NCBI GenBank assembly: GCA_964465355.1
Contig: CAYXJZ010000023.1
Location: 1 to 43,403 of the forward strand
DNA from: JAABTL01 sp964465355
Lineage (GTDB): Bacteria > Deinococcota > Deinococci > Deinococcales > Trueperaceae
DNA: 43,403 nt
Direction: 5' to 3'
Positions 8,292-16,045 of this stretch are shown one piece after another. Numbering within the stretch: position 1 is the first letter of the stretch; every line of letters begins with the position of its first letter. A program made the translations under genes and the position numbers. The notes beneath the pieces were generated by a model. It saw nothing but the letters and a program-made list of their open reading frames with translations, made no database searches and was not told the origin of the DNA.

Positions 8292-8452
8292 CGAGGCACA
8301 CCCCTTCGAGACCCGGCCATCCGTCCGGGTTCGGAAGCCACGCGGCCTCCAAAAGGATAGTATGTCTGGTTACTAGTACGTATGGCTAGGTATATGCGGT
8401 CTGGCCAGGCGCTTCGACAACCTCGGAACGAGGGGGACCCTGCTCCTAGCCA
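8292..8452. other. Gene-free leader upstream of the MMPL gene
   Basis: No coding sense was seen. The stretch is more AT-rich than its surroundings at 8350-8397. It holds the palindrome TACTAGTA (8371-8378) and repeated TAGTATG/TAGTACGTATG motifs (8358-8364, 8374-8384), which look like repressor half-sites for the leftward MMPL gene. No clear -35/-10 pair was resolved. Confidence 0.35.
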
Positions 8453-8491
8453 CCGTTTCGAGCCCGTCAGGCACGGTTCATCTGCATCATC

Positions 8492-8520
8492 TTGACGAAT
8501 CCCGCATACGGGGTTATCAT
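8492..8520 (+). promoter_or_regulatory. Sigma-70-type promoter in element copy 2
   Basis: TTGACG (8492-8497), 17-bp spacer, TATCAT (8515-8520). Hexamers and spacing are kept relative to copy 1 although the spacer sequence has changed. It points away from the MMPL gene and against the permease gene, so it has no protein-coding target nearby. Confidence 0.5.
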
Positions 8521-8527
8521 GTTCTGT

Positions 8528-8570
8528 ATCAAACATTGAACGCGGCGCCTCCTTGAGGCGCTTTCTTTTT
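8528..8570 (+). ncRNA. Putative tiny RNA (~43 nt) with its own terminator, copy 2
   Basis: The predicted start is the A at 8528. The terminator stem GCGCCTC (8545-8551)/GAGGCGC (8555-8561) has a CTT loop and is followed by TTTCTTTTT. The conserved body is ATCAAACATTGAACGCG. Evidence is structural and comparative only. Confidence 0.4.
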
Positions 8571-8655
8571 GCTCGCCTGCCTTCGCCGCCTCTGGCGCAG
8601 GACGCAGGTCGCCACCGCTGGCCGAGTCAGGGTTGTCGACGACAGCGTTACACCC

Positions 8656-9462
8656 TCAGCGCAACACCCGCCGCCTCAGCCAGACCATCGAGAACAGGGC
8701 CAGCACCACGCCCACCACCAGCAGGTAGACCACGTCACCCCATGGGTCGCGGCCGCTGCCGTTGACGATCCCCCGCAGCAACTGCACGCTGCGGTACAGC
8801 GGGGTCCACTCGGCCACCGCCACCAGCGCAGGCGGGAAGCGCTCCGCCACCGGGAAGAAGATGTCGCTGAAGAGGAAGGACGGCGTCAGGAACAGGGTGA
8901 AGTAGTAGGAGTAGACCTCGATCATGCGGTTGACCGCGGTGAAGGCCATGCCGATGGCGGAGAAGGCGAAGCCCACCAGGGCGATGGCCGCCAGCGCAGG
9001 CAGCAGGCGCCAGCTCAGCGGGGTGTCGAAGAACAGGGTGACCAGTAGGAAGACGCCGCCGTACATCGTCGCCCTGGTGGTGGCCCAGGCCATCTCGCCC
9101 AGCACCACGTCCTCGATGTTGACGCGGGTGGTGATCATGGCGTCGTAGAGCTTGGCGAAGTTGAGCTTGACGAAGACGTTGTAGGTGGTCTCGAAGGAGG
9201 CGCCGTTCATGGCCGATGCGGCCACCAGGCCGGGGGCGATGAAGCCCAGGAAGCTCTCTCCGAACTCCCCGCTCACCGCCACGTAGAAGCCGAGGCCCAC
9301 CCCCATGCCCAGCAGGTAGAAGACCGGCTCGAAGAAGTTGGGCACCAGCGCGTAGGCCCAGCGGCTGGCGTAGACCCACACGTTGCGCTGCCACACCCGC
9401 GCCGCCGAGGGCAGGTGCAGGTCGATCCTCAGCGCCTCGGCCCAGTCGCCGCCGCGCGCCAT
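8656..9462 (-). CDS. ABC-2 type transporter permease (NodJ/DrrB-like)
   Basis: This is a 268-residue membrane protein with about six transmembrane segments. The opening VWQRNVWVYASRWAYALVPNFFEPVFYLLGMGVGLG (residues ~18-53, read in parts) has the R-N-x6-W...EP-hxY-h-h-G-G-h-G pattern seen in NodJ/DrrB exporters. A late segment with LTPSFLFSDIFFPVAERFP is the usual ABC-2 signature region near the fourth or fifth helix. It would form the channel for export of a lipid-linked sugar, drug or polyketide. ATG at 9462 overlaps the stop of the ATPase gene by one base (TGATG), so the pair is translationally coupled. Substrate is unknown; the family assignment is firm. Confidence 0.88.
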   Translation of the reverse strand: MARGGDWAEALRIDLHLPSAARVWQRNVWVYASRWAYALVPNFFEPVFYLLGMGVGLGFYVAVSGEFGESFLGFIAPGLVAASAMNGASFETTYNVFVKLNFAKLYDAMITTRVNIEDVVLGEMAWATTRATMYGGVFLLVTLFFDTPLSWRLLPALAAIALVGFAFSAIGMAFTAVNRMIEVYSYYFTLFLTPSFLFSDIFFPVAERFPPALVAVAEWTPLYRSVQLLRGIVNGSGRDPWGDVVYLLVVGVVLALFSMVWLRRRVLR

Positions 9463-10406
9463 CAGTCCTCCCTCAGCGAGCGGCCGGTGAGCGTCAAGAA
9501 CACGTCCTCCACGTTGCTGGGCCGCAGCCAGGTCAGCGACTCGTCCAGGCCCAGGCCGTGCGCTGCCGCCAAGGCCTGGCCGCCGTCGGCGACGAAGAAG
9601 GTGGCGCGGCCGCCGCCCTCGGTGGCCGCCGACCCCAGGCGCTCGGCCAGGGCCTGGACGCGGCCGTCGTCGCGCGAGCTGCGCACCTCCAAGGCCGATG
9701 GCGGCAGGTGCAGGCGGATGAGGTCGCGCGGGCTGCCGGCCGCGATGACCCGCCCCTGGTCCATGATGAGCAGCTCGTCGCAGAGCCGCTCCGCCTCGTC
9801 CATGTAGTGGGTGCTCATCAGGATGGTCATGCCCTGCTGGCGCAGCTGGTCGAGCACCCGCCACAGCGTGAGGCGCACCTGCGGGTCGAGGCCGGTGGTG
9901 GGCTCGTCCAGCACCAGCAGCTCGGGGTCGTTCATCAGCCCCCTGGCCAGGGTGAGGCGGCGCTTCATGCCGCCCGAGAGCTCGGTCACCTGCGCGCCTG
10001 CGCGTTCGCTCAGCTCGGTGATGCGCAGCACCTCATCCGCCCTGCGGCGCGCCTGGGCGGCGCTCAGGCCGTTCATGGCCGCGTAGATGAGCAGGTTGCG
10101 CAGCGCGCTGAGCTCCTCGTCCAGGTTGTCCATCTGCGGCACCACGCCGAGGCGCGACTTGATGCGCCGCGCCGCGCGCCCGGCGGGCAGGCCGAAGAGG
10201 CGGACCTCGCCGGCGCTGGGCGGCGTCACCTGGTAGAGCACGCGCATGGTGGTGGTCTTCCCCGCGCCGTTGGGCCCCAGCAGGCCGACGAAGCGCCCGC
10301 GCCCCACCTCGAAGCTGATCCCGTCCACCGCCGTGAAGTCGCCGTAGCGCTTCACCAGCCCCTGCACCTCCACCACGGCCTCCCCGGCGGTCACGCCCGG
10401 CATCAT
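9462..10406 (-). CDS. ABC transporter ATP-binding protein (NodI/DrrA-like)
   Basis: This 314-residue cytosolic ATPase shows Walker A GPNGAGKTTT (~residue 43), Q-loop QMDN, signature LSGGMKRRL, Walker B LLVLDEPTTGLDP and H-loop STHYMDEAE. The ~70 residues after the H-loop region form the C-terminal extension of the DrrA/NodI class (ending ...NVEDVFLTLTGRSL). It powers the permease encoded next in the operon. The start is the first of two tandem ATGs at 10406; the ribosome site is weak (CGTGGG). An upstream in-frame ATG at 10460 would overlap the divergent gene and is less likely. Promoter region 10407-10458 is shared with the secreted protein at 10459. Confidence 0.9.
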   Translation of the reverse strand: MMPGVTAGEAVVEVQGLVKRYGDFTAVDGISFEVGRGRFVGLLGPNGAGKTTTMRVLYQVTPPSAGEVRLFGLPAGRAARRIKSRLGVVPQMDNLDEELSALRNLLIYAAMNGLSAAQARRRADEVLRITELSERAGAQVTELSGGMKRRLTLARGLMNDPELLVLDEPTTGLDPQVRLTLWRVLDQLRQQGMTILMSTHYMDEAERLCDELLIMDQGRVIAAGSPRDLIRLHLPPSALEVRSSRDDGRVQALAERLGSAATEGGGRATFFVADGGQALAAAHGLGLDESLTWLRPSNVEDVFLTLTGRSLRED

Positions 10407-10420
10407 CCCACGACCGCCGA

Positions 10421-10436
10421 TTAAGCGGCCGCTAAG
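10421..10436. promoter_or_regulatory. Palindrome between divergent genes
   Basis: AGCGGCCGCT (10424-10433) is a perfect 10-bp palindrome set in TTA...AAG. It lies in the 52-bp gap between the ABC exporter and the divergent secreted protein. It could be an operator, but in DNA this GC-rich such a palindrome may be chance. Confidence 0.25.
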
Positions 10437-10458
10437 TGCCGAGGCCGCAGCATGGGTC

Positions 10459-11667
10459 ATGGCCTCCACCGACCGCTCCCGCCCCCGGCTGCGCTGCCTG
10501 CTCGCGGTCCTGCTCCTGCTGCTGGCCGCGCAAGCCCACGCCCAGCTGCCCGGCTTCCTGCAGGTGGGCTCCCGCCTCAGCTGGCACGCCGGCGGCTCCA
10601 GCCTGGAGGGCAGCCGCTTCGTGCCCGACCCCAACGGCTGGATCTGGCAGAACAACCAGTGGAACCGCCTCGAGGCCACCCGTGGTGGCGGGGGCGTCGG
10701 CTTCGTGCAGATCGGCATCCTGAGCGCGTCGGCCGAGGCCGTGGTCGGTGACGTGCGCAGCTTCATCAACACCGACCTGCAGGCCGGCATCCACGTGGCA
10801 GGCGGGGTGGACGCCATCCTGGGCGACGCGTCGGCGCTGGGCGAGTACTGGGTCGCACCGGCCCGGCTGGCGGCCATGCAGCCAGGCTTCGATGGGCTGA
10901 CCCGCGTGTGGCGCGGGCCAAGGGTGATCGACGGTCGGCAGCTCGACACCGTCTCCATCGCCACCATCAGCCAGGGCAGCTACCACAGCCACACCTACGA
11001 CCTCGCCAGCGGCCTGCTCATCTTCGGCGGCACCATGGACGCCCAGACAGGCACCCTGGTGACCGACGACAGCGGCGCCGTGCTGCAGCAGAACCGCGGC
11101 GCGGTGAGCTACACCCACCTGGCCTTCATGGGCGTGCGGCAGGTGGAGGTGCCGTGGGCGGACCGCGCCCTGCCCGACTGGGTCACCGTCGGCCTGAACC
11201 TGAGCTACCAGGGCGAGAGCAGGGCCGAGTTCGCCTCTGCGGGTGGGCTGCCGCCGCTGGCAGGCCAGCCTGTGGCGGTGGGCTACACCTTCGACCGGCG
11301 CCTGGGTAGCGCGATCATCGGCCGCCAGTTCACCCAGTCCGCCACCACCCAAGGCCTGCCGCCCTTCGAGTCCATGAACGCCCGCGCCTTCGGCAGCGCC
11401 ATGTTCGACGGCCTGTGGGCGGCACCAGACGTCTTGCAGCGGCTGCAGCCCAACCAGGTGCTCGACCAGGACCCCATCACAGGCCAGCGGGTGTACTTCG
11501 CCGGCATGCAGGGCGATCACGCGCTCATCGTCCTTCAGGGCAGCGGCGACGTGCAGGAGATGTACTTCGAGCGCAACTCCGGCTTCCTCGCCTTCAGCCG
11601 CTACCGGCGCGCGGCCGCCAACATCGGCACGCAGGTCACGGAGCTCTGGTACGTGGGGGCGCGCTAG
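10459..11667 (+). CDS. Secreted protein of unknown function
   Basis: This 402-residue protein is not recognised. It has a clear signal peptide (basic RSRPRLR, then LLAVLLLLLAAQ, cleavage near AHA/QLPG) and no further membrane span. The mature part is rich in Gly, aromatic residues and short beta-like strands. It includes PNGWIWQNNQWNRLE near residue 60 and a Tyr/His-rich stretch QGSYHSHTYDLASGLLIFGG around residue 173, suggesting a secreted or periplasmic beta-rich fold. It diverges from the NodI/NodJ-like exporter, so it may share regulation, but no function follows. The ribosome site is poor (only GCAGCATGGG upstream), so the start rests on the signal peptide. Codon pattern matches its neighbours. 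Confidence 0.75.
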   Translation: MASTDRSRPRLRCLLAVLLLLLAAQAHAQLPGFLQVGSRLSWHAGGSSLEGSRFVPDPNGWIWQNNQWNRLEATRGGGGVGFVQIGILSASAEAVVGDVRSFINTDLQAGIHVAGGVDAILGDASALGEYWVAPARLAAMQPGFDGLTRVWRGPRVIDGRQLDTVSIATISQGSYHSHTYDLASGLLIFGGTMDAQTGTLVTDDSGAVLQQNRGAVSYTHLAFMGVRQVEVPWADRALPDWVTVGLNLSYQGESRAEFASAGGLPPLAGQPVAVGYTFDRRLGSAIIGRQFTQSATTQGLPPFESMNARAFGSAMFDGLWAAPDVLQRLQPNQVLDQDPITGQRVYFAGMQGDHALIVLQGSGDVQEMYFERNSGFLAFSRYRRAAANIGTQVTELWYVGAR

Positions 11668-11724
11668 AGGACAGCGCGAGGCTGAACGACCGCGCACGCT
11701 GAGCGAGCGCGCCCGCGGCCGCGG

Positions 11725-12036
11725 CTAGGCCAGCCGCAGCTCGCCGCCGAACAGCGTCTGGTAGTGCTCCACCACCGGGAAGGGATCGTAGAAGTGGTGC
11801 AGCAGCGCCTTCCATGCCTGGTAGTCGTCCGAGCCACGGAAGCCGTCGGTGTGGGCCTCCAGGCTGGTCCAGCTGACCAGCAGCAGGTAGCGGTTCGGCC
11901 GCTCCATGCAGCGCTGCAGCCGATGGCCGAGGTAGCCGCGCGCCCGCGCGATGATGGCCTGCGCCTCGGCGAAGGCCGCCTCGAACGCCGGCTCTTGACC
12001 TTCCTTCACGTCCAGGATCGCGACCTCGAGGATCAT
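11725..12036 (-). CDS. Antibiotic biosynthesis monooxygenase (ABM) domain protein
   Basis: This 103-residue protein starts MILEVAILDVKEGQEPAFE and contains GYLGHRLQRCMERPNRYLLLVSW and the closing FYDPFPVVEHYQ. That is the usual ABM ferredoxin-like alpha/beta layout, where a dimer forms a cofactor-free oxygenase pocket or a haem-binding site. Families of this fold range from quinol monooxygenases to simple dimeric binding proteins, so activity is not certain. GGAGGTAAGG lies about eight bases before the ATG. It is divergent from the acetyltransferase at 12085, with 48 bp between. Confidence 0.85.
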   Translation of the reverse strand: MILEVAILDVKEGQEPAFEAAFAEAQAIIARARGYLGHRLQRCMERPNRYLLLVSWTSLEAHTDGFRGSDDYQAWKALLHHFYDPFPVVEHYQTLFGGELRLA

Positions 12037-12084
12037 GGCCGGCACCTTACCTCCGTGAGGCGCAGGCCCTGGCAGGATGGGGCG

Positions 12085-12687
12085 ATGGGCCCGCCCAGCC
12101 AGGAGACGCTGCTCACCACCGGACGCCTGCGACTGCGGCGGGTCATGGCCGACGACCTCGAGCAGCTGGTGGCGCTGGACGGCGACCCGGAGGTCATGCG
12201 CTACCTCAGCGGCGGCTCGCCCACCCCGCGCGAGGTGCTGGCCGAGCGGGTCCTGCCCGGCTTCCTGCAGCGCGACGAGGCCAGGCGCCACCTGGGCGTC
12301 TGGGTGGTGGAGAACCTGGAGGACGGCGGCTTCCTCGGCTGGGTGGGCCTCAGGCCGCTCGAGGCCCCGACCGAGGCTCGCCTCGGCTACCGGCTCCGGC
12401 GTTCCGCCTGGGGCCGGGGCTACGCCACCGAGGCCGCGCGCGCCCTGCTCGACCTGGCCTTCACCGAAGGCGACCTGCAACGGGTGGAGGCCACCACCTA
12501 CGAGCTCAACCATGCCTCCCAGCGGGTGCTGGAGAAGCTGGGGCTGCGCCTGGTCCGCCGCTACCGCCCCACGCAGGAGGAGCTGGCCGCCAGCGGCAGC
12601 TTCGACGGGGGTGAGGCCGAGCCATGGGAGGGCGACGAGCTGGTCTACGGGATCAGGCGCCAGGCGTGGCTTCAGGCGCGGGGTTAG
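12085..12687 (+). CDS. GNAT family N-acetyltransferase (RimJ/RimL-like)
   Basis: This 200-residue protein opens with LTTGRLRLRRVMADDLEQLVALDGDPEVMRYL, the standard Acetyltransf_3 start. It has the acetyl-CoA-binding motif RRSAWGRGYATEAARALLDLAF (around residues 110-131, Q/RxxGxG/A type) and the later NHASQRVLEKLGL helix. Such enzymes transfer acetyl groups to protein N-termini, ribosomal proteins, amino sugars or drugs. GGATGGGG precedes the ATG at 12085; the frame is open further back but only as shadow of the divergent gene. It stands alone and the acceptor is not predictable. Confidence 0.9.
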   Translation: MGPPSQETLLTTGRLRLRRVMADDLEQLVALDGDPEVMRYLSGGSPTPREVLAERVLPGFLQRDEARRHLGVWVVENLEDGGFLGWVGLRPLEAPTEARLGYRLRRSAWGRGYATEAARALLDLAFTEGDLQRVEATTYELNHASQRVLEKLGLRLVRRYRPTQEELAASGSFDGGEAEPWEGDELVYGIRRQAWLQARG

Positions 12688-12743
12688 CCGTCGCCAAGCC
12701 CTACACTGGCTCCTGAGACCACCCCTCCGAGGCGCGCACGGCG

Positions 12744-15700
12744 ATGGACGCCCGCCGGCCGCCGGCAGGACGAGCAGGCGTGACGCCCATGGAGGCAAGG
12801 GAGATCGTCCCCTCGCAGCAGTTCCAGGTCCCCGCGCTCGACCAGCGCTTCCGTCCGGTCACCAGCAAGCGGGCGAGCCTGGTCCTGTGCCTCTGCGGCG
12901 AGGCCGGCATCGGCAAGAGCCACGCCGCGGCCAGGCTGCTGGCGGGCCTGCCCTGCCGCAGCAGCAGCCTGCCCGCCACCGCCGGCCTCCAGGCCTGGGC
13001 CGACACCCTGCCCCGCTCCCGTCGCCTGGCGCCGTGGGCGAGGCGCACGCTCGAGGGGACCGCCGCCGGGCAGCCCGTCACCCCCGTCGACCTGGCCGCC
13101 GCCCTCAGCACCCTGCTGGCCGAGGCGGCGCCCTACGTCCTGCACGTCGAGGACCTGCACGAAGCCAGCGACGCCGGGCTCGAGCTGGTGCGCCAACTGG
13201 CGCGCGCCAGCCGGACGGTGCGCGGCGTCGCCATCCTGGTGACCAGCCGCGGCGAAGCCCCCGAGCCCTTCCAGTCCGTGCATCTCGAACCGCTGGACCA
13301 GGAGGCCTCGACCCGCCTGCTCGAAGCTGAGGCCGGCGCCGCCCTGCCGCCGGCGGCCAGCGCCTGGGTGTTCGCCAGGGCGGCGGGCAACCCCCTCTAC
13401 ACCCTGGAGTTCTTCCGCTACCTCAGCAGCCACGGCCACCTGTGGAGCGACGGCCATCGCTGGCGCTGGCGCCCTCCCGCGACACCCTCCCTGCCGAAGA
13501 CCGTCGAGGCCTTGGTCGGGCAGCGCCTGGCGCTGGCAGGCAGCAGGGCTGATGACGGCGCCGTGATCAAGGCCAGGGCGCTGCTGGGGCCAGACGCAGC
13601 TGGCCCCCTCTGGGCGAGCGTGGCGCAGGCGTCGGAGGCGGAGCTCGAGGCTTCCGTCGGCAGGCTGTCGCAGGCCGGTCTGCTCTCGGGCGGCGACTTC
13701 GCCCACCCCCTGTTCCGCGAGGTCAGCCTCAAGGAGCTCGGGGCCGATGACCGGCGCGACCTGGCGCGGCGTGCCCTGAGCGCCTTGGCCGACCGGCCGC
13801 TGGCCGCCGCGCGCTTCATCGACGACGCCGCCTGGCCGGCCGAGCGTGCCCTCGAGGTCCTGAAGGCTGCCAGCGAGGCGGCGACCGACGTCGTCCAGGC
13901 CGCCCGCCTGCGTGCCCACGCCGCCCGCTACGCCCGCGGCGAGGCGCGCTCGGCCTTGGCCCTCGAGGCGACCATGGTCCTCCAGCACCATGACCTGGCC
14001 GAGGCCTTGCGGCTGGTGGAGACCTACTTCGGCGAGGACGGCGAGGACCTCGACACCCTGCATGCTCACGTGCACCTGCTGGCACGTTTCGGACGCCAGG
14101 AGGAGGCGGACGCCAAGGCCATGAGGGCGGCCGAGCGCCTGGGCGACCGGATCCGAGCCGCCTCCCTGCAGGTGACCAGCCGGCACGTCGCCGGCGACCC
14201 GGCCGGCGCCTGGTCACGCTGGGAGGCCCACCCGGAACTGCACGACGATCCCGTGCCGGAACTGCTGCGCGCCGTCACCGCTTCCGCCTTGGCCACAGGC
14301 CGGGTGGCCGAGGCGAAGCGGCTCATCCGACGCGGCTTGGGCACCATCACGGACGTGGCCATGCGCTGCGAGTTCCTGTCGCTGGACGCCATCCTGGCCT
14401 TCCACGCCGGTGACGCGCGCACGGCCGACGCCATCATCCTGCAAGCGCTCGACCTCCTCGACGGCCTTGCCGCACCACGGCTGCGGGCCACGGCCCTGCT
14501 CAACCGCGCGGCCTTCCTGCGCATGCTGGGCGACTACCAGACGATGGACGCCTGCTTGGAGGAGTGCCTGCGCCTGCGCCAGGGCAGCGACGACCGGCGC
14601 TCCGTGGCCTTCGCCCTGGCGGCGCTGGCCGACCTGCGCATCGAGCAGCTCCGCTTCGACGAGGCCGACGACCTGTTGACCGAGGCCATCGCCACGCTGG
14701 AACCCTACGGGGACAGTCGCTACCTCATCGCCGCGCGGTCGCTGGCCAGCACCTTGGGGCTGGCGCAGGGCACGCCGCTCGGTCGCCTCACCGCCCTCCA
14801 GCATGCCGAGCAGGCCTTGGCGGCGGCTCGCGGTTCGCAGAACCCACGCATCGTGCGCGAGGTGCTCTTCGACGCCTCGCTGGCCAACACGGCAGCAGGC
14901 CGCCCAGCCCGCGGCCTCGAGCTCGCGCTGGAGTCGCAGGCACTGGCCCAGAGCGCGGGCGACTCGCCCAACGATGCCTACCGTGGTCTGTGGGCGCAGG
15001 CCTTGGCGGAGGAGGCCTTGGGCGATCCGGATGCGGCCAAGGCGCACCTGGCCGATGCCCTGACGCTGGCGGAGAAGACCGAGGGCACCATCGACACCCA
15101 CAAGATCGGCCTGGAACTGGCGCGCCTGCGGGGCGATGCCGACGACGCCGGCACACGCATGGCCTGGTTCGAAGCGCGGGGTCTGCGGAACGGCGCGGCC
15201 ATCGCCCGCCGCTACTTCCCCGGCTCGACGCCGTCTTCCGGCTCCACGCAAACCGGGGTCGCCGACGGAGCGCCACAGCGTCAGGCAGCCAGGCTGGAGG
15301 TGCTTGGCGCCATGCAGCTGCAGACCGAAGGCCCTCAGCCGGTGCGTGGCGACAAGCGCAGGCGTCTGCTGGCGCTGCTGCTCGAGGCGCGTGTCAGCGG
15401 CCGCGGCGGGGTGGCGCGGCTGGCGCTGCTCGACCAGCTCTACCCCGACCACGACGAGGGCAGGGCGGCCTCCAGCCTCAAGGAGCTGGTGCGTGGCCTG
15501 CGGGCCTCCTTCGGTGCGGGACTCGTCCTCACCACGCCAGAGGGCTACGCCTTGGGCGACTGCGGCTCCGACGTCGAGCAGTACCTGGCCGAGCCGGAGG
15601 CCGCTCTGTGGCGCGGCCCCTATCTGGACGGCATCGACCCGGACGGCCCGGTGCGCGACTCGCTGTACCTGGCGCTGGCCGACCACATCGAGGCGCTGCT

Positions 15701-15953
15701 GGAGGTGGACCCGCGCGAGGCGGCCAGGCTGGGCCGCATCCTGGTCGAGGCCGAGCCCTACCGCCTCGACTACCTGGCCACCCACCTGCGCGCGCTGCGG
15801 GCGGCCGACAACCACCGCAGCCTGGAACGTCACTACCAGGCCGCGAGGGAGCGGTTCTCGGCCGAACTGGGCGAGGAGTTGCCACCACGGTGGCAGGCCT
15901 TCTTCGACCTGGCCCAGGCGTCCAGCGACCGGCGGAACCAGCCCCAAGCCTGA
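12744..15953 (+). CDS. Large ATPase/TPR regulator with C-terminal wHTH-BTAD (SARP-like) domain
   Basis: This is a 1,069-residue cytosolic protein. The N-terminal STAND/AAA ATPase has Walker A GEAGIGKS (residues 52-59) and Walker B-like YVLHVEDLHEASD (~131-143). A sensor/winged region follows to about 400, then a long array of TPR-like helices (about 400-830). The C-terminal part is ARLEVLGAMQLQ...KRRRLLALLLEARV (winged helix, ~848-940) followed by a BTAD-like domain ending near 1060. Canonical SARPs place the DNA-binding and BTAD parts at the N-terminus, so the order here is reversed. It probably senses a ligand and activates transcription. The ATG at 12744 follows a weak GAGG; ATG 12789 is the alternative. 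It is followed 92 bp later by a secreted protease gene on the same strand. Confidence 0.82.
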   Translation: MDARRPPAGRAGVTPMEAREIVPSQQFQVPALDQRFRPVTSKRASLVLCLCGEAGIGKSHAAARLLAGLPCRSSSLPATAGLQAWADTLPRSRRLAPWARRTLEGTAAGQPVTPVDLAAALSTLLAEAAPYVLHVEDLHEASDAGLELVRQLARASRTVRGVAILVTSRGEAPEPFQSVHLEPLDQEASTRLLEAEAGAALPPAASAWVFARAAGNPLYTLEFFRYLSSHGHLWSDGHRWRWRPPATPSLPKTVEALVGQRLALAGSRADDGAVIKARALLGPDAAGPLWASVAQASEAELEASVGRLSQAGLLSGGDFAHPLFREVSLKELGADDRRDLARRALSALADRPLAAARFIDDAAWPAERALEVLKAASEAATDVVQAARLRAHAARYARGEARSALALEATMVLQHHDLAEALRLVETYFGEDGEDLDTLHAHVHLLARFGRQEEADAKAMRAAERLGDRIRAASLQVTSRHVAGDPAGAWSRWEAHPELHDDPVPELLRAVTASALATGRVAEAKRLIRRGLGTITDVAMRCEFLSLDAILAFHAGDARTADAIILQALDLLDGLAAPRLRATALLNRAAFLRMLGDYQTMDACLEECLRLRQGSDDRRSVAFALAALADLRIEQLRFDEADDLLTEAIATLEPYGDSRYLIAARSLASTLGLAQGTPLGRLTALQHAEQALAAARGSQNPRIVREVLFDASLANTAAGRPARGLELALESQALAQSAGDSPNDAYRGLWAQALAEEALGDPDAAKAHLADALTLAEKTEGTIDTHKIGLELARLRGDADDAGTRMAWFEARGLRNGAAIARRYFPGSTPSSGSTQTGVADGAPQRQAARLEVLGAMQLQTEGPQPVRGDKRRRLLALLLEARVSGRGGVARLALLDQLYPDHDEGRAASSLKELVRGLRASFGAGLVLTTPEGYALGDCGSDVEQYLAEPEAALWRGPYLDGIDPDGPVRDSLYLALADHIEALLEVDPREAARLGRILVEAEPYRLDYLATHLRALRAADNHRSLERHYQAARERFSAELGEELPPRWQAFFDLAQASSDRRNQPQA

Positions 15954-16045
15954 CCGCTGCATGACCACAGCACGCCTAGCCTCCGACCATGGCAAGGCAG
16001 GCCACCGCGGACCGCGGCGGCCCGCCGGCTCAGGGAAGGAGAACC

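Larger units (their letters stand above)
8453..8570 (+). repeat. Promoter-dyad-terminator element, copy 2
   Basis: This is the direct repeat of 5978-6094. It keeps CGTCAGGCACGG, the CGTCAGG/CTTGACG pair, TTGACG-N17-TATCAT, TCAA-ACA-TTGA and a terminator hairpin. Relative to copy 1, the spacer GG...CC has become CC...GG (8501-8502 with 8512-8513), preserving pairing. The terminator loop differs but the stem has lengthened from six to seven pairs. It lies between the start of the MMPL gene and the end of the ABC permease gene. Confidence 0.75.

Noticed and set aside
7916..8536. Minus-strand frame over element copy 2 starting MFDTEHDNPVCGIRQDDA, with AAGGAGG upstream, and a matching frame over copy 1
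   Set aside because: Copy 1 has ACG in place of the ATG, substitutions between copies are mostly non-synonymous, and the frames end differently. Shared residues simply follow from the DNA repeat.
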